Assembly (NCBI GenBank): GCA_013696785.1
Contig: JACCXW010000383.1
Coordinates: 1 to 8,583 of the forward strand
DNA from: Geodermatophilaceae bacterium
GTDB lineage: Bacteria > Actinomycetota > Actinomycetes > Mycobacteriales > Geodermatophilaceae
DNA: 8,583 nucleotides
Reading direction: 5' to 3'
Both the position numbers and the translations under genes were made by a program. Below the pieces are notes generated by a model, which had not been told where the DNA came from, did no database searches, and saw only the letters and a program-made list of their open reading frames with translations. Positions 1-7,855 of this stretch are shown piece by piece (the stretch's first letter is position 1; every line of letters begins with the position of its first letter).

Positions 1-1
1 C

Positions 2-880
2 TACACGCTCGCCAGCTACGACACCGATGACGGCTCCCCCGGCTCTGCGCAACTCCTGCTCGCGTTCGGCGCCGACGGCACCCCGCGTTGGGAGCGGACG
101 TTCCGGATCAGTCCGCTGTCAAGCACCAGGCCGATGTCGATCGCCGTCGACCGAGTCACGGGGAACATCTACACGACAGGGAGCAACTTCCTGCGCGGTG
201 ACTCCTCCGTCGTCACGATCGCCTACGACGCGCAGGGACGCCTGCTGTGGAGCGAACAGCTGCCGGGCCAGCGAGGAGTCGCCATCGCGGTCGATCCAGC
301 CAGCGGTCACGTCGTGGTCGGCGGTTATGCCCCCGACGGTGAACTGTTGACGCTGGCGTACGACCCCGACGGGCAGTTGCAGTGGAGTGTCACGGAGCCC
401 GGCACGGAGGGGAGCACATTCGTCGATCTCGCCGTCGATCCGCGCACCGGGACGGTGATCCAGACCGGTTACGACAATCCCGAGCCGATCGGCAGGCGCA
501 ACGACTACGTCACCCGCGCGTACGACCTGACGGGGCAGCCGCTGTGGACGCGGATCTACAACGGCGTCGGCGACCGCAGCGACCGGCCGGGCGCATTGGT
601 CCTGGACTCCCGCCGCGGCGTCGTCTACGTCACGGGAACGAGCGACCGCGACAGCTACCTGAGCTCTCACACCGACGTGACGACCGTGGCTTACGATCTG
701 GCCGGCAACCTGCTCCGCGTCGATCGGTACGCCTCGCGCTACCACTTCAACTATGGGGAGGACATCGCCGTAGACCCGCGCGACGGCTCGGTCCACGTGG
801 CCGGAACGGTTTACACGCAGGCCGGTCTGAACAGCGGCGCTCTCGCCCTGAGCTACCCGACGGCCGCCCCGGCCGGCTGA
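2..880 (+). CDS. Beta-propeller repeat protein, C-terminal part (5' end outside window)
   Basis: The reading frame is open from the first full codon at base 2 to a TGA at 878-880, giving 292 residues, so the gene starts before the window. The protein is a series of related units of about 40 to 56 residues. Each opens with a strand like IAVDPxxGxVxVxG and closes with a strand like TxAYDxxGxLxW. Clear openings are SIAVDRVTGNIYTTG, AIAVDPASGHVVVGG, DLAVDPRTGTVIQTG, ALVLDSRRGVVYVTG and DIAVDPRDGSVHVAG. Clear closings include TIAYDAQGRLLW, TLAYDPDGQLQW and TRAYDLTGQPLW. This is the pattern of SBBP/PQQ-like beta-propellers, in which each unit forms one blade. At least five blades are visible and the total count is unknown. 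There are no catalytic motifs and no C-terminal membrane anchor; a signal peptide, if present, lies upstream of the window. Such proteins are often secreted and bind ligands or partners; the role here is unknown. The gene converges on the minus-strand block, 21 bp away. Confidence 0.85.
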   Translation, partial: YTLASYDTDDGSPGSAQLLLAFGADGTPRWERTFRISPLSSTRPMSIAVDRVTGNIYTTGSNFLRGDSSVVTIAYDAQGRLLWSEQLPGQRGVAIAVDPASGHVVVGGYAPDGELLTLAYDPDGQLQWSVTEPGTEGSTFVDLAVDPRTGTVIQTGYDNPEPIGRRNDYVTRAYDLTGQPLWTRIYNGVGDRSDRPGALVLDSRRGVVYVTGTSDRDSYLSSHTDVTTVAYDLAGNLLRVDRYASRYHFNYGEDIAVDPRDGSVHVAGTVYTQAGLNSGALALSYPTAAPAG

Positions 881-897
881 GCGGCTAGCGCCGGCCG
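870..897. terminator. Possible bidirectional terminator hairpin between convergent genes
   Basis: The 8-base arms CGGCCGGC (870-877) and GCCGGCCG (890-897) are perfectly complementary around a 12-nt loop. The hairpin sits between the propeller gene stop and the lipoprotein gene stop, overlapping the last codons of the former, and could serve both strands. No T-tract follows on either strand, so it is not a classical intrinsic terminator. GC-only hairpins of this kind are common at actinobacterial gene ends, but they can also arise by chance in GC-rich DNA. Confidence 0.4.
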
Positions 898-901
898 TCC
901 G

Positions 902-2650
902 TCAACGAACTCCCACGACGGCGAGGTCGTAGCCCCCGTAGGCCCGGTGCACATAGGCGTTGCGTAGCCGCTCGCCGGCTAGCAGCACGACCCGATCCTC
1001 CACTAGCGGCACGTACGCCGATAGCTCGACGAGCGTCTCGTCCAACATCTGCCACGTGCCTTCCGCCACGCCCGGGTCCGCCGCGGTCAGCGCCGCGGTG
1101 ACGAGGGCGAGCAGGTCGGGGCCGCCGATCTGGGCGTAGTTGGCGCTGCCGGTCGGTTGCACGGCGCTCACCAGGGGCGGGTAGTACGTCGCGGGCGTCG
1201 GGAGGTCGCCGGACCAAGCGGTGACGAGAATCCCGTACTGCTCGGCCGTCACGTTGTCCGGGCGCCCGATGTCGGAGCTGTAGTACGTCTCCGGATCCAA
1301 GCCCACGACGAGGCCCTCGACACCGATCCGGGCGAGGTCGTCGGCGAGTGACCGGGCCACCTGCAGCGGCCGCTGGTCGTTCGGCGTGGCGATCCGGACA
1401 CTGAAACCCTCGGGGCGACCGCACGCTGCAAGTTCGGCCTGCGCCTCGGCCAGGACGGGCTCCGTCGCCGGTGTGTTGTCGGATCCCGGCTCAGCGGCCG
1501 AGCCAGGCAGCGTCTGCGGCCCGAGACTGACGGCGGGGGTGACCCACTGCCCTCCCCCGAGCGCTTCGACCAGTGCCGGCCGGTCGACGGCGAGGGACAC
1601 CGCCCGACGGCAGTGCACGTTGTCCATCGGTGGCACGGTGACCGGCAGCGCCAGCATCCGGATCGTGCCGCTCGTGGTCCGATCCGTGCGCGTCTGCAAA
1701 CCGTCGTCGGCGTCGATGCGCAAGAGCGTCTCCGGCTGCACACCCGTGGACATCACGTCGAGATCCGCGGACCCGCCGATCACCCGCTGGTCGCGGTCAG
1801 GCCCGGTCAGGCCGGTGCGGATCTCCACCCGGTCCGGCAACGCGGTCCGAACCGGATCGGCGTCCCGGTCCCATCGCGGGTTGCGCTCCAATGTGATGCC
1901 AAGGACCTCGTCCACCACCGTGACGGCATACGGGCCTGAGGACACCGGATCGGCGCCGTAGTCGGCGCCGGTGTCGGCCGCGCGCGGCACCGGACTGCTC
2001 GACGGCAGCGCCATGATGTGGTCGAAGTCGGCGTAGGGCCGGTTGAGCCGGAACACCAGCGTCAGCGCGTCGGGTGTCTCGACGCGGGCCAGCCCGAGCC
2101 GCTGCGGATGCGGGTCGGTGTACGGCCCGCCGTAGGGATTGGCGGGGTCGTCGAGCAGGTCGACGACGTAGGTCGGGCCGCCGACGACGACGTCGGCGGC
2201 GAACGAGCGCTCGATGCCGTATTTGACGTCCGCCGCCGTGATCACGCTGCCGTCCTCGAAATGCTGGTCCGGCTTCAAGCTGTAGGTCCACGTCTGCCCG
2301 CCGTCGGACGGAACGCCCAGGTCGGTGGCGAGATCAGGCACCGGTTCGCTGCCGGCCGCCCCGGGTTCTGCGGCGTACGTCACCAGCGTCCGGGCGTAGA
2401 GCCGCATGATGTTCCAGACCCATGGGAAGTATGAGCGGGCGGGGTCGAGGCTGTCCGGCGCTCCGGCGACGATGCGCAGCGTGCCGCCGACCGACTGCGA
2501 CGGCGAGCGTTCTTCGGTGACTCCGCGATCGGCAGCGGCCCCACTCGGCACACTGGCCGATAACGACTCCGTGACCGTGCCGGTGCAGCCAGTGAGCAGG
2601 AGTAGCGCCACAGCCACCGCGAGCCGGCCGACCGTGCGGCGCCGCTGCAT
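902..2650 (-). CDS. ABC transporter family 5 solute-binding lipoprotein
   Basis: This is a 582-residue secreted lipoprotein of the family 5 extracellular solute-binding proteins (SBP_bac_5: oligopeptide, dipeptide or nickel binders of ABC importers). Residues 1-22 are a lipoprotein signal: basic MQRRR, a hydrophobic core, and the lipobox LTGC with C22 as the lipidated cysteine. A Ser/Gly-rich linker leads into GGTLRIVAGAPDSLDP (55-70). Family hallmarks follow: DGGQTWTYSLKPDQHFEDGS (116-135), AADVKYGIERSF (139-150), SSGPY (237-241), ERNPRWDRDADP (255-266), CRRAVSLAVDRPALVEALGG (347-366) and WSGDLPTPATYYPPL (479-493). The frame stays open to 2965, but the ATG at 2650 is preferred because it places the signal peptide at the N terminus and avoids a 105-residue overlap with tpiA. 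A GGGAGGGG stretch (2665-2672) lies 14 nt upstream, a rather long spacing. The gene follows tpiA by 37 bp, so it is probably cotranscribed. No importer permease or ATPase is nearby and the substrate is unknown. Confidence 0.9.
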   Translation of the reverse strand: MQRRRTVGRLAVAVALLLLTGCTGTVTESLSASVPSGAAADRGVTEERSPSQSVGGTLRIVAGAPDSLDPARSYFPWVWNIMRLYARTLVTYAAEPGAAGSEPVPDLATDLGVPSDGGQTWTYSLKPDQHFEDGSVITAADVKYGIERSFAADVVVGGPTYVVDLLDDPANPYGGPYTDPHPQRLGLARVETPDALTLVFRLNRPYADFDHIMALPSSSPVPRAADTGADYGADPVSSGPYAVTVVDEVLGITLERNPRWDRDADPVRTALPDRVEIRTGLTGPDRDQRVIGGSADLDVMSTGVQPETLLRIDADDGLQTRTDRTTSGTIRMLALPVTVPPMDNVHCRRAVSLAVDRPALVEALGGGQWVTPAVSLGPQTLPGSAAEPGSDNTPATEPVLAEAQAELAACGRPEGFSVRIATPNDQRPLQVARSLADDLARIGVEGLVVGLDPETYYSSDIGRPDNVTAEQYGILVTAWSGDLPTPATYYPPLVSAVQPTGSANYAQIGGPDLLALVTAALTAADPGVAEGTWQMLDETLVELSAYVPLVEDRVVLLAGERLRNAYVHRAYGGYDLAVVGVR

Positions 2651-2687
2651 CAGGGAACGGCCTACCCCTCCCGTGTCGCTGTTCGCC

Positions 2688-3476
2688 TCAGCTGCTCGGA
2701 GCCGCCGCGAGGCGGCAGATCCGGGCGAACTCGTCCGCGTCCAGGCTCGCTCCCCCGACCAGGGCGCCGTCGACATCGGGCTGCGCCACGATTCCTTCGG
2801 TGTTCGACGCCTTGACCGATCCGCCGTAGAGGATACGCATCCCACCCGCGAGCGCGGCGCCGTGTGTCTCGCGCAGCCGTTCGCGCAACGCCGAGCACAT
2901 CTCCTGCGCATCTTCGGGTGTGGCGACCTCACCGGTCCCGATCGCCCAGACCGGTTCGTAGGCAAGGACCAATTCGGCGAGCCGGTCGGCGGCGAGGCCG
3001 GCCAGCGCGCCGTCCAGCTGAGTCAGGCAGTACTCGACGTGCCGGCCCTCGCTGCGGACCGGCAGCCCCTCACCGACGCAGAGGATCGGCGTGATCGCGT
3101 TGTCGAGCGCGGCGCCGAGCTTGGCGTTGATCGCCGCGTCACTTTCGTGGTGATGTTCGCGCCGCTCGGAATGCCCGACGAGCACGTACTGGCAGCCGAG
3201 CCCGGCGAGCATCGCTCCGCTGATGTCCCCGGTGTAGGCGCCGTCCGTGTGGGGGGACAGATCCTGCGCCCCGTAGCCGATCAGCAGCTGGTCCCCGACG
3301 ATCAATGCCTGGACGCTGCGCAGCGACACAAAGGGTGGAAGGACGACGACCTCGACCCTCTGCAGCTGCGTCGCGTCGAGGCTGAACGCCACCTTCTGCA
3401 CGAGCGCGATCGCTTCGAGGTGGCTGAGGTTCATCTTCCAGTTGCCCGCGATCATCGGGCGCCGCGCCGTGATCAT
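2688..3476 (-). CDS. tpiA: Triosephosphate isomerase
   Basis: This cytoplasmic enzyme interconverts dihydroxyacetone phosphate and glyceraldehyde 3-phosphate. The 262 residues match the usual length of bacterial TIM barrels. The substrate-binding AGNWKMN motif is at 10-16 (N12, K14), the catalytic histidine is H102 in VGHSERR, and the catalytic glutamate is E174 in AYEPVWAIGTG (172-182), which leads into loop 6. The phosphate-binding loops are YGGSV (217-221) and LVGGASL (239-245). The N-terminal SHLEAIALVQKVAFSL resembles actinobacterial TpiA. The ATG at 3476 is the first start codon after an in-frame stop at 3522-3524 and gives the usual short lead-in before the first strand; M8 (ATG at 3455) is an alternative. 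No Shine-Dalgarno sequence precedes either. The ATG at 3476 lies inside an arm of an inverted repeat (3468-3549), which may affect translation. The gene lies 95 bp after pgk and 37 bp before the solute-binding lipoprotein gene. Confidence 0.97.
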   Translation of the reverse strand: MITARRPMIAGNWKMNLSHLEAIALVQKVAFSLDATQLQRVEVVVLPPFVSLRSVQALIVGDQLLIGYGAQDLSPHTDGAYTGDISGAMLAGLGCQYVLVGHSERREHHHESDAAINAKLGAALDNAITPILCVGEGLPVRSEGRHVEYCLTQLDGALAGLAADRLAELVLAYEPVWAIGTGEVATPEDAQEMCSALRERLRETHGAALAGGMRILYGGSVKASNTEGIVAQPDVDGALVGGASLDADEFARICRLAAAPSS

Positions 3477-3532
3477 GGGATACGGCCGCTCAGGGGCGGC
3501 GTGATCATGCGATACGGCCGGTCAGGGGCGGC
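3469..3532. repeat. Tandem direct repeat, two 32-bp units
   Basis: Unit 1 is 3469-3500 and unit 2 is 3501-3532. They are identical at 30 of 32 positions, differing at unit positions 10 (G/C) and 21 (C/G). Each unit runs GTGATCATG, one variable base, GATACGGCCG, one variable base, then TCAGGGGCGGC. Read on the minus strand, unit 1 ends with the first bases of tpiA. A unit also contains a small potential stem (GCCGC/GCGGC in unit 1, shortened to GCCG/CGGC in unit 2). The near identity indicates a recent duplication or maintained function. Confidence 0.85.
3473..3508 (-). other. Possible 11-codon leader ORF coupled to tpiA
   Basis: An ATG at 3508 in repeat unit 2 opens an 11-residue frame, MITPPLSGRIP. 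Its TGA (3475-3473) overlaps the tpiA ATG (3476-3474) as ATGA, the classic geometry for translational coupling. It has no Shine-Dalgarno sequence, and it arises because the 32-bp repeat unit carries an ATG out of frame with tpiA. It could deliver ribosomes to tpiA or be a by-product of the duplication. There is no evidence that it is translated. Confidence 0.2.
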
Positions 3533-3571
3533 GAGATCCCATGATCACGCGGGAACCGAGGCGTCGTCACG

Positions 3572-4770
3572 TCAGTCCGCCAGGGCTGCGAGGCCCGGCA
3601 GCGTCTTGCCCTCGAGGTATTCCAACGACGCGCCGCCGCCGGTTGAGATGTGGCCGTACGCCGACTCGTCCAGCCCCAGCGTCCGGACCGCCGCCGCGGA
3701 GTCCCCGCCGCCGACCACCGACAGGCCTGCTACGGCGGCCACGGCCTTGCCGACACCCTTCGTACCCCCGGCGAAGCCTGCCACCTCGAAAACACCCATC
3801 GGGCCGTTCCAGAACACGGTCTTGGCCCCGTCCAACGCCTCGGTGAAGAGCTGGACCGTCCGGGGCCCGATGTCCAGACCCTTCAGCCCGGCCGGGATGG
3901 CCTCGGCCGCGACGACCGTCACCCGGGCGTCGGCGACGACGGATTCGGCGCAGGCAATGTCCACCGGCAGCACGATCCGGTCCCCCGCATCGGCCAGCAG
4001 GCGCCGGCAGATGTCGACCTGCTGCTCCTCGAGCAGCGACCCGCCGACCTCGTGACCCTGCGCGGCCAGGAACGTAAAGCACATCCCGCCGCCGATCAGC
4101 AGCCGGTCGACCGTCGGTAACAGCGCCTCGATCACGCCGAGCTTGTCCGAAACCTTGCTGCCGCCGAGGACGACGACGTACGGGCGCTCGGGGTCCTCGA
4201 CCAGGCGGCGCAGCACCTCGACCTCCCGCAGGACCAGCCCTCCGGCGTAGTGCGGGAGCCGCTGCGCGACGTCGTACACGCTGGCGTGCTTGCGGTGCAC
4301 CGCGCCGAACGCGTCACCGACGTACGCCTGGGCCAGACCGGCGAGGTCATCGGCCAGCCGCCCGCGCTCCTCGTCGTCCTTGTTCGTCTCCCGCCCGTCG
4401 AAGCGGACGTTCTCCAGCATCGCGACCTGTCCGTCGGCGAGTGCCTGCACGGCGTGCCGGGCGCCCGCTCCGACCACGTCGGCCGCCATCGCTACGGACG
4501 CGCCGAGGAGTTCGCCGAGCCGTTGCGCGACGGGTGCCAGCGAGAACGCCGGATCCGGCCGCCCCTTCGGACGGCCGAGGTGGGCAGCCACGACGACGCG
4601 CCCACCGGCCTCGGTGAGCGCCTGGATCGTCGGCAGGCTCGCCTGGATCCGCCCGTCGTCGGTGATCAGAACCTCGCCCGTGGAGTTGTCCAGCGGCACG
4701 TTCAGGTCGGCCCGGACCAGAACGTGGGTGCCGCTGACACCAGTTCCCAGTAGATCCTCCAGAGACCGCA

Positions 4771-4771
<1 letters not shown>
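3572..4771 (-). CDS. pgk: Phosphoglycerate kinase
   Basis: This cytoplasmic glycolytic enzyme transfers a phosphate from 1,3-bisphosphoglycerate to ADP, making ATP and 3-phosphoglycerate. The length of 399 residues is normal for bacterial PGK. The N-domain carries the signature VLVRADLNVPLD (17-28), the substrate-binding HLGRPKG (64-70), LENVRF (119-124) and GDAFGAVHRKHAS (152-164). The C-domain carries the nucleotide-binding GGSKVSDK (203-210), FWNGPMGVFE (320-329), GGGDSAAA (354-361) and HISTGGGASLE (374-384). The frame remains open to 4900, but the ATG at 4771 fits the family start. It shares one base with the gap stop (TGATG), so translation is probably coupled. No strong ribosome site of its own is visible; coupling with gap would explain this. 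A 95-bp spacer with an unusual repeat separates it from tpiA. Confidence 0.97.
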
Positions 4772-5775
<1,004 letters not shown>

Positions 5776-5782
5776 GTCGTGT

Positions 5783-5789
5783 CTCCCTC
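5783..5789 (-). promoter_or_regulatory. Ribosome binding site of gap
   Basis: GAGGGAG on the minus strand lies 7 nt before the GTG at 5775. It is the best Shine-Dalgarno match in the glycolytic group and fixes the gap start at this GTG. Confidence 0.7.
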
Positions 5790-5832
5790 GGTGTACTGGC
5801 AGCGCCTGTTCGCCGACCCTATCGCCCGAGGC

Positions 5833-6864
5833 TCAGTGCAGGTCGCGCCGCCGGAACAGCCAGGTGCCGGCGGCGAGCAGGACGAGCAGATATGCCGCCA
5901 ACGTCAGACCCCCCCTGACGTTGGACACGATCATCTCGGTGAACTCGGTGAAGCTGCCGGTTCCCTGGTCGACCGTCGGCCCTTCCACGAACAGCGACAG
6001 GCCGCCGTCCTCGACGAGCGCTCCGGCGCTTTCGCTGACGAGGAACGGCTGGGACTTCGGGACGAATCCGCGCAGCGCGGACTCGACGATGGCGAAGTAC
6101 GCGAAGCCGACACCTAGCGCGGCGCCGGTGTTGCGTACCAGGTTGGCCAGCCCGAAACCGAACAGCGTGCCGACCACGGCGAGCAGGACTCCCCGGCCGG
6201 CCTGCCCGGAGAAGTCCGACCAGAACCCGTCGGGGACGGCCGTGGTGCTTCCCCGGGTCCGGACGAGCACGTGTGACGCCCCGAGCCACAGTAGTTGGCC
6301 GACGACACCGAGCGCGGCGCCGGCCAGCACCGCGACGCCCGTCTTGACCCCGATCACCTTCAGCCGGCGGGTCTCCCAGAACAGCAGGGCCACGATCGAG
6401 CGCGTGGACCACTCGGCACCGACGTACGTCGCCCCGATCACGAAACCGAGCATCGCGGTCGCCGCGGCGACCCCCAACGAGCCGGCCGGGAGATCGTCGG
6501 TCAGCGTGAACGGTCGCTTGTCGATGTAGTTCTCGACGACGAAGCCCTGCTCGTCCAGCGGCGGTCCGCAGGCGAACTCCCGCTCCTCCTCCGGAATGGA
6601 CTCATCGGCCAGGCACTGCTCCCGGAACTGCTCGGACAGGGCGATGTCCTGTTCCAGTCGCGCCTGCGCGTCGGCGAGGACGTCGGGGGTCGGTTCCGAG
6701 AACTGGGTGAACGCGACGATGGACAGCACGACGAACCCGATCAGGGCCAGACCGACCAGCAGCTGGATGAACCGGCGGGCGCGCAGCCGGGCGATCTCGG
6801 TCCTGAACAGCGAGCCATTCCGGGTCTCCGGCTCGGCGACGGCGTGCCGGGGCGGCGCGGTCAC
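5833..6864 (-). CDS. ABC-2 type exporter, membrane subunit
   Basis: This 343-residue integral membrane protein is probably the permease partner of the ATPase encoded just upstream. Hydrophobic segments near residues 33-53, 129-149, 173-201, 223-243, 246-266 and 318-336 give the six-helix layout of ABC-2 permeases. YVGAEWSTRSIVALLFWETR (147-166) after the second helix is the usual cytoplasmic coupling segment of this group. A basic N terminus (FRTEIARLRARRF) suggests a cytoplasmic start. The loop between helices 1 and 2 (about 54-128) would then lie outside; it is acidic and has two cysteines (C84, C99) that could form a disulfide. The GTG start at 6864 overlaps the ATPase stop (GTGA, 4 nt), so the two are translated together. 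The substrate is unknown; drugs, peptides, lipids or polysaccharides are all possible. Confidence 0.88.
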   Translation of the reverse strand: MTAPPRHAVAEPETRNGSLFRTEIARLRARRFIQLLVGLALIGFVVLSIVAFTQFSEPTPDVLADAQARLEQDIALSEQFREQCLADESIPEEEREFACGPPLDEQGFVVENYIDKRPFTLTDDLPAGSLGVAAATAMLGFVIGATYVGAEWSTRSIVALLFWETRRLKVIGVKTGVAVLAGAALGVVGQLLWLGASHVLVRTRGSTTAVPDGFWSDFSGQAGRGVLLAVVGTLFGFGLANLVRNTGAALGVGFAYFAIVESALRGFVPKSQPFLVSESAGALVEDGGLSLFVEGPTVDQGTGSFTEFTEMIVSNVRGGLTLAAYLLVLLAAGTWLFRRRDLH

Positions 6865-7778
6865 ACTTCCTCCGCGGTGAGATCAAGGAACACGCTTTCC
6901 AGGTCAGCGGAGATCGGTGACAGCTCGCTGAGGTACAGATCGTGGGCGGCCAGGGCCCGGGTGATGGTGCTGGGCTCGGTCACGCCGTGTACCAGCCAGG
7001 CGTCGGCCAGCGCGGTCAATGTGAATCCAGCTGCCATCAGGACGTCGTACGCCGCCTGCTGGTGGCCCGGGACCATGACGCGGACGTCACCGGTCGAGCC
7101 AGTCGCCAGTACGTCGGCCACGGCGCCGGTGGCGACGAGCTTGCCGCGGGCGATGATCGTGACGTCGTCGCAGACCTGCTGGACCTCACTGAGCAGGTGC
7201 GAGGACAGCAGGACCGTGGTCTGACCATCGGACCCGAGCTGCTTGATGAGTTCGCGAACCTCACGGATCCCGGCGGGGTCGAGACCGTTACTGGGCTCGT
7301 CGAGCACGAGCAGGGTCGGTTCCTTGAGCAGTGCCGCGGCGATCCCGAGGCGCTGCTTCATGCCCAGGGAGTAGCCCTTGAACTTGTCCTCTCCGCGGTC
7401 ACGCAGGCCGACGATCTCCAGGCATTCCTCCACCCGGTCGCGGGACACACCGGCCACGCCGGCGAGCAACCGCAGGTTGCGGCGCCCGCTGAAGTTGGGG
7501 AAGAACAGCGGGGATTCGACGAGTGCACCGACGGATCCGATGACGTCGGGCAGATCCTCAGGCACCGGACGGTCGAGCAGCCGCATGCTGCCGGAGTCGA
7601 CCCGGACGAGGCCCAGCAGAGCCCGGATCGTGGTTGTCTTGCCCGATCCGTTCGGGCCGAGGAAGCCGTGCACCCGGTGCGCCCCGACCGAGAGGTCGAG
7701 ACCGTCGAGCGCCTTCTGCGGCGGCTTGCCGCGCCGGTGGTAGGACTTGTGCGCGCCCGTGACCTCGACGACCGCCAC
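6861..7778 (-). CDS. ABC exporter ATP-binding subunit
   Basis: This cytoplasmic ATPase powers an ABC-2 exporter together with the overlapping permease gene. With the start chosen here it has 305 residues. Walker A GPNGSGKTT is at 41-49, the ABC signature YSLGMKQR at 136-143, Walker B LLVLDEP at 156-162, followed by SNGLDPAG, and the switch histidine is H194 in LLSSH. The accessory C-terminal domain ends with ADLESVFLDLT, typical of single-domain exporter ATPases of the drug or antibiotic efflux type. All motifs are intact. The GTG at 7778 is preferred because AGGAGG (7783-7788) lies 4 nt upstream and the protein then begins VAVVEVTGAHKSY, close to the family start. A GTG at 7811 would add 11 residues but lacks a good ribosome site. 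The upstream spacer is 77 bp. Confidence 0.93.
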   Translation of the reverse strand: MAVVEVTGAHKSYHRRGKPPQKALDGLDLSVGAHRVHGFLGPNGSGKTTTIRALLGLVRVDSGSMRLLDRPVPEDLPDVIGSVGALVESPLFFPNFSGRRNLRLLAGVAGVSRDRVEECLEIVGLRDRGEDKFKGYSLGMKQRLGIAAALLKEPTLLVLDEPSNGLDPAGIREVRELIKQLGSDGQTTVLLSSHLLSEVQQVCDDVTIIARGKLVATGAVADVLATGSTGDVRVMVPGHQQAAYDVLMAAGFTLTALADAWLVHGVTEPSTITRALAAHDLYLSELSPISADLESVFLDLTAEEV

Positions 7779-7782
7779 CGCA

Positions 7783-7788
7783 CCTCCT
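7783..7788 (-). promoter_or_regulatory. Ribosome binding site deciding the ABC ATPase start
   Basis: A perfect AGGAGG on the minus strand lies 4 nt before the GTG at 7778. It falls inside the longer frame that begins at 7811. The spacing is short but workable, and it favours the 7778 start. Confidence 0.55.
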
Positions 7789-7855
7789 CGTGCTGGTCGA
7801 GCTGGCGTCACGATGCCTGGTCGGCCACTGTCCCACAGCGGCGGAGCGGATCAGG

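Larger units (their letters stand above)
3468..3549. repeat. Inverted-repeat element in the pgk-tpiA spacer, one arm containing the tpiA start
   Basis: The 14-base arm CGTGATCATGGGAT (3468-3481) is perfectly complementary to ATCCCATGATCACG (3536-3549), with 54 bp between them. A third, imperfect copy of the left arm lies at 3500-3513 (13 of 14 positions). Each copy contains the palindrome TGATCA. On the minus-strand transcript the downstream arm includes the tpiA ATG (3476-3474), so the long stem would cover the start codon. The size, symmetry and intergenic position resemble REP or MITE-type repeats; a site for a dimeric DNA-binding protein is another option. No clear target-site duplication is visible at the edges. 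Confidence 0.75.

Noticed and set aside
119..796. A 225-residue minus-strand frame opposite the propeller gene.
   Set aside because: It mirrors the repeated propeller codons in the complementary frame. The plus-strand frame has the clear repeat family pattern and extends to the window edge.
2651..2965. A 105-residue N-terminal extension of the solute-binding protein overlapping tpiA.
   Set aside because: It is arginine-rich and lies wholly over the tpiA end, and it would bury the lipoprotein signal peptide. The ATG at 2650 is the sensible start.
3469..3548. Reading the repeated GTGATCATG/CATGATCAC units as a CRISPR array.
   Set aside because: There are only two tandem 32-bp units and an inverted copy, with no spacers of constant length and no cas genes.
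2406..4055. A 549-residue open frame on the plus strand opposite the lipoprotein, tpiA and pgk genes.
   Set aside because: Its composition is Arg/Ala/Pro-rich without family motifs, and it runs across three clearly recognised minus-strand genes. GC-rich genes commonly leave long open antisense frames.
5816..5844. A possible promoter for gap: TAGGGT (5821-5816 on the minus strand) with a weak upstream hexamer.
   Set aside because: The -10-like hexamer fits a loose TAnnnT pattern, but no convincing -35 element lies at proper spacing. Transcript-start mapping would be needed, so it is not listed as a feature.
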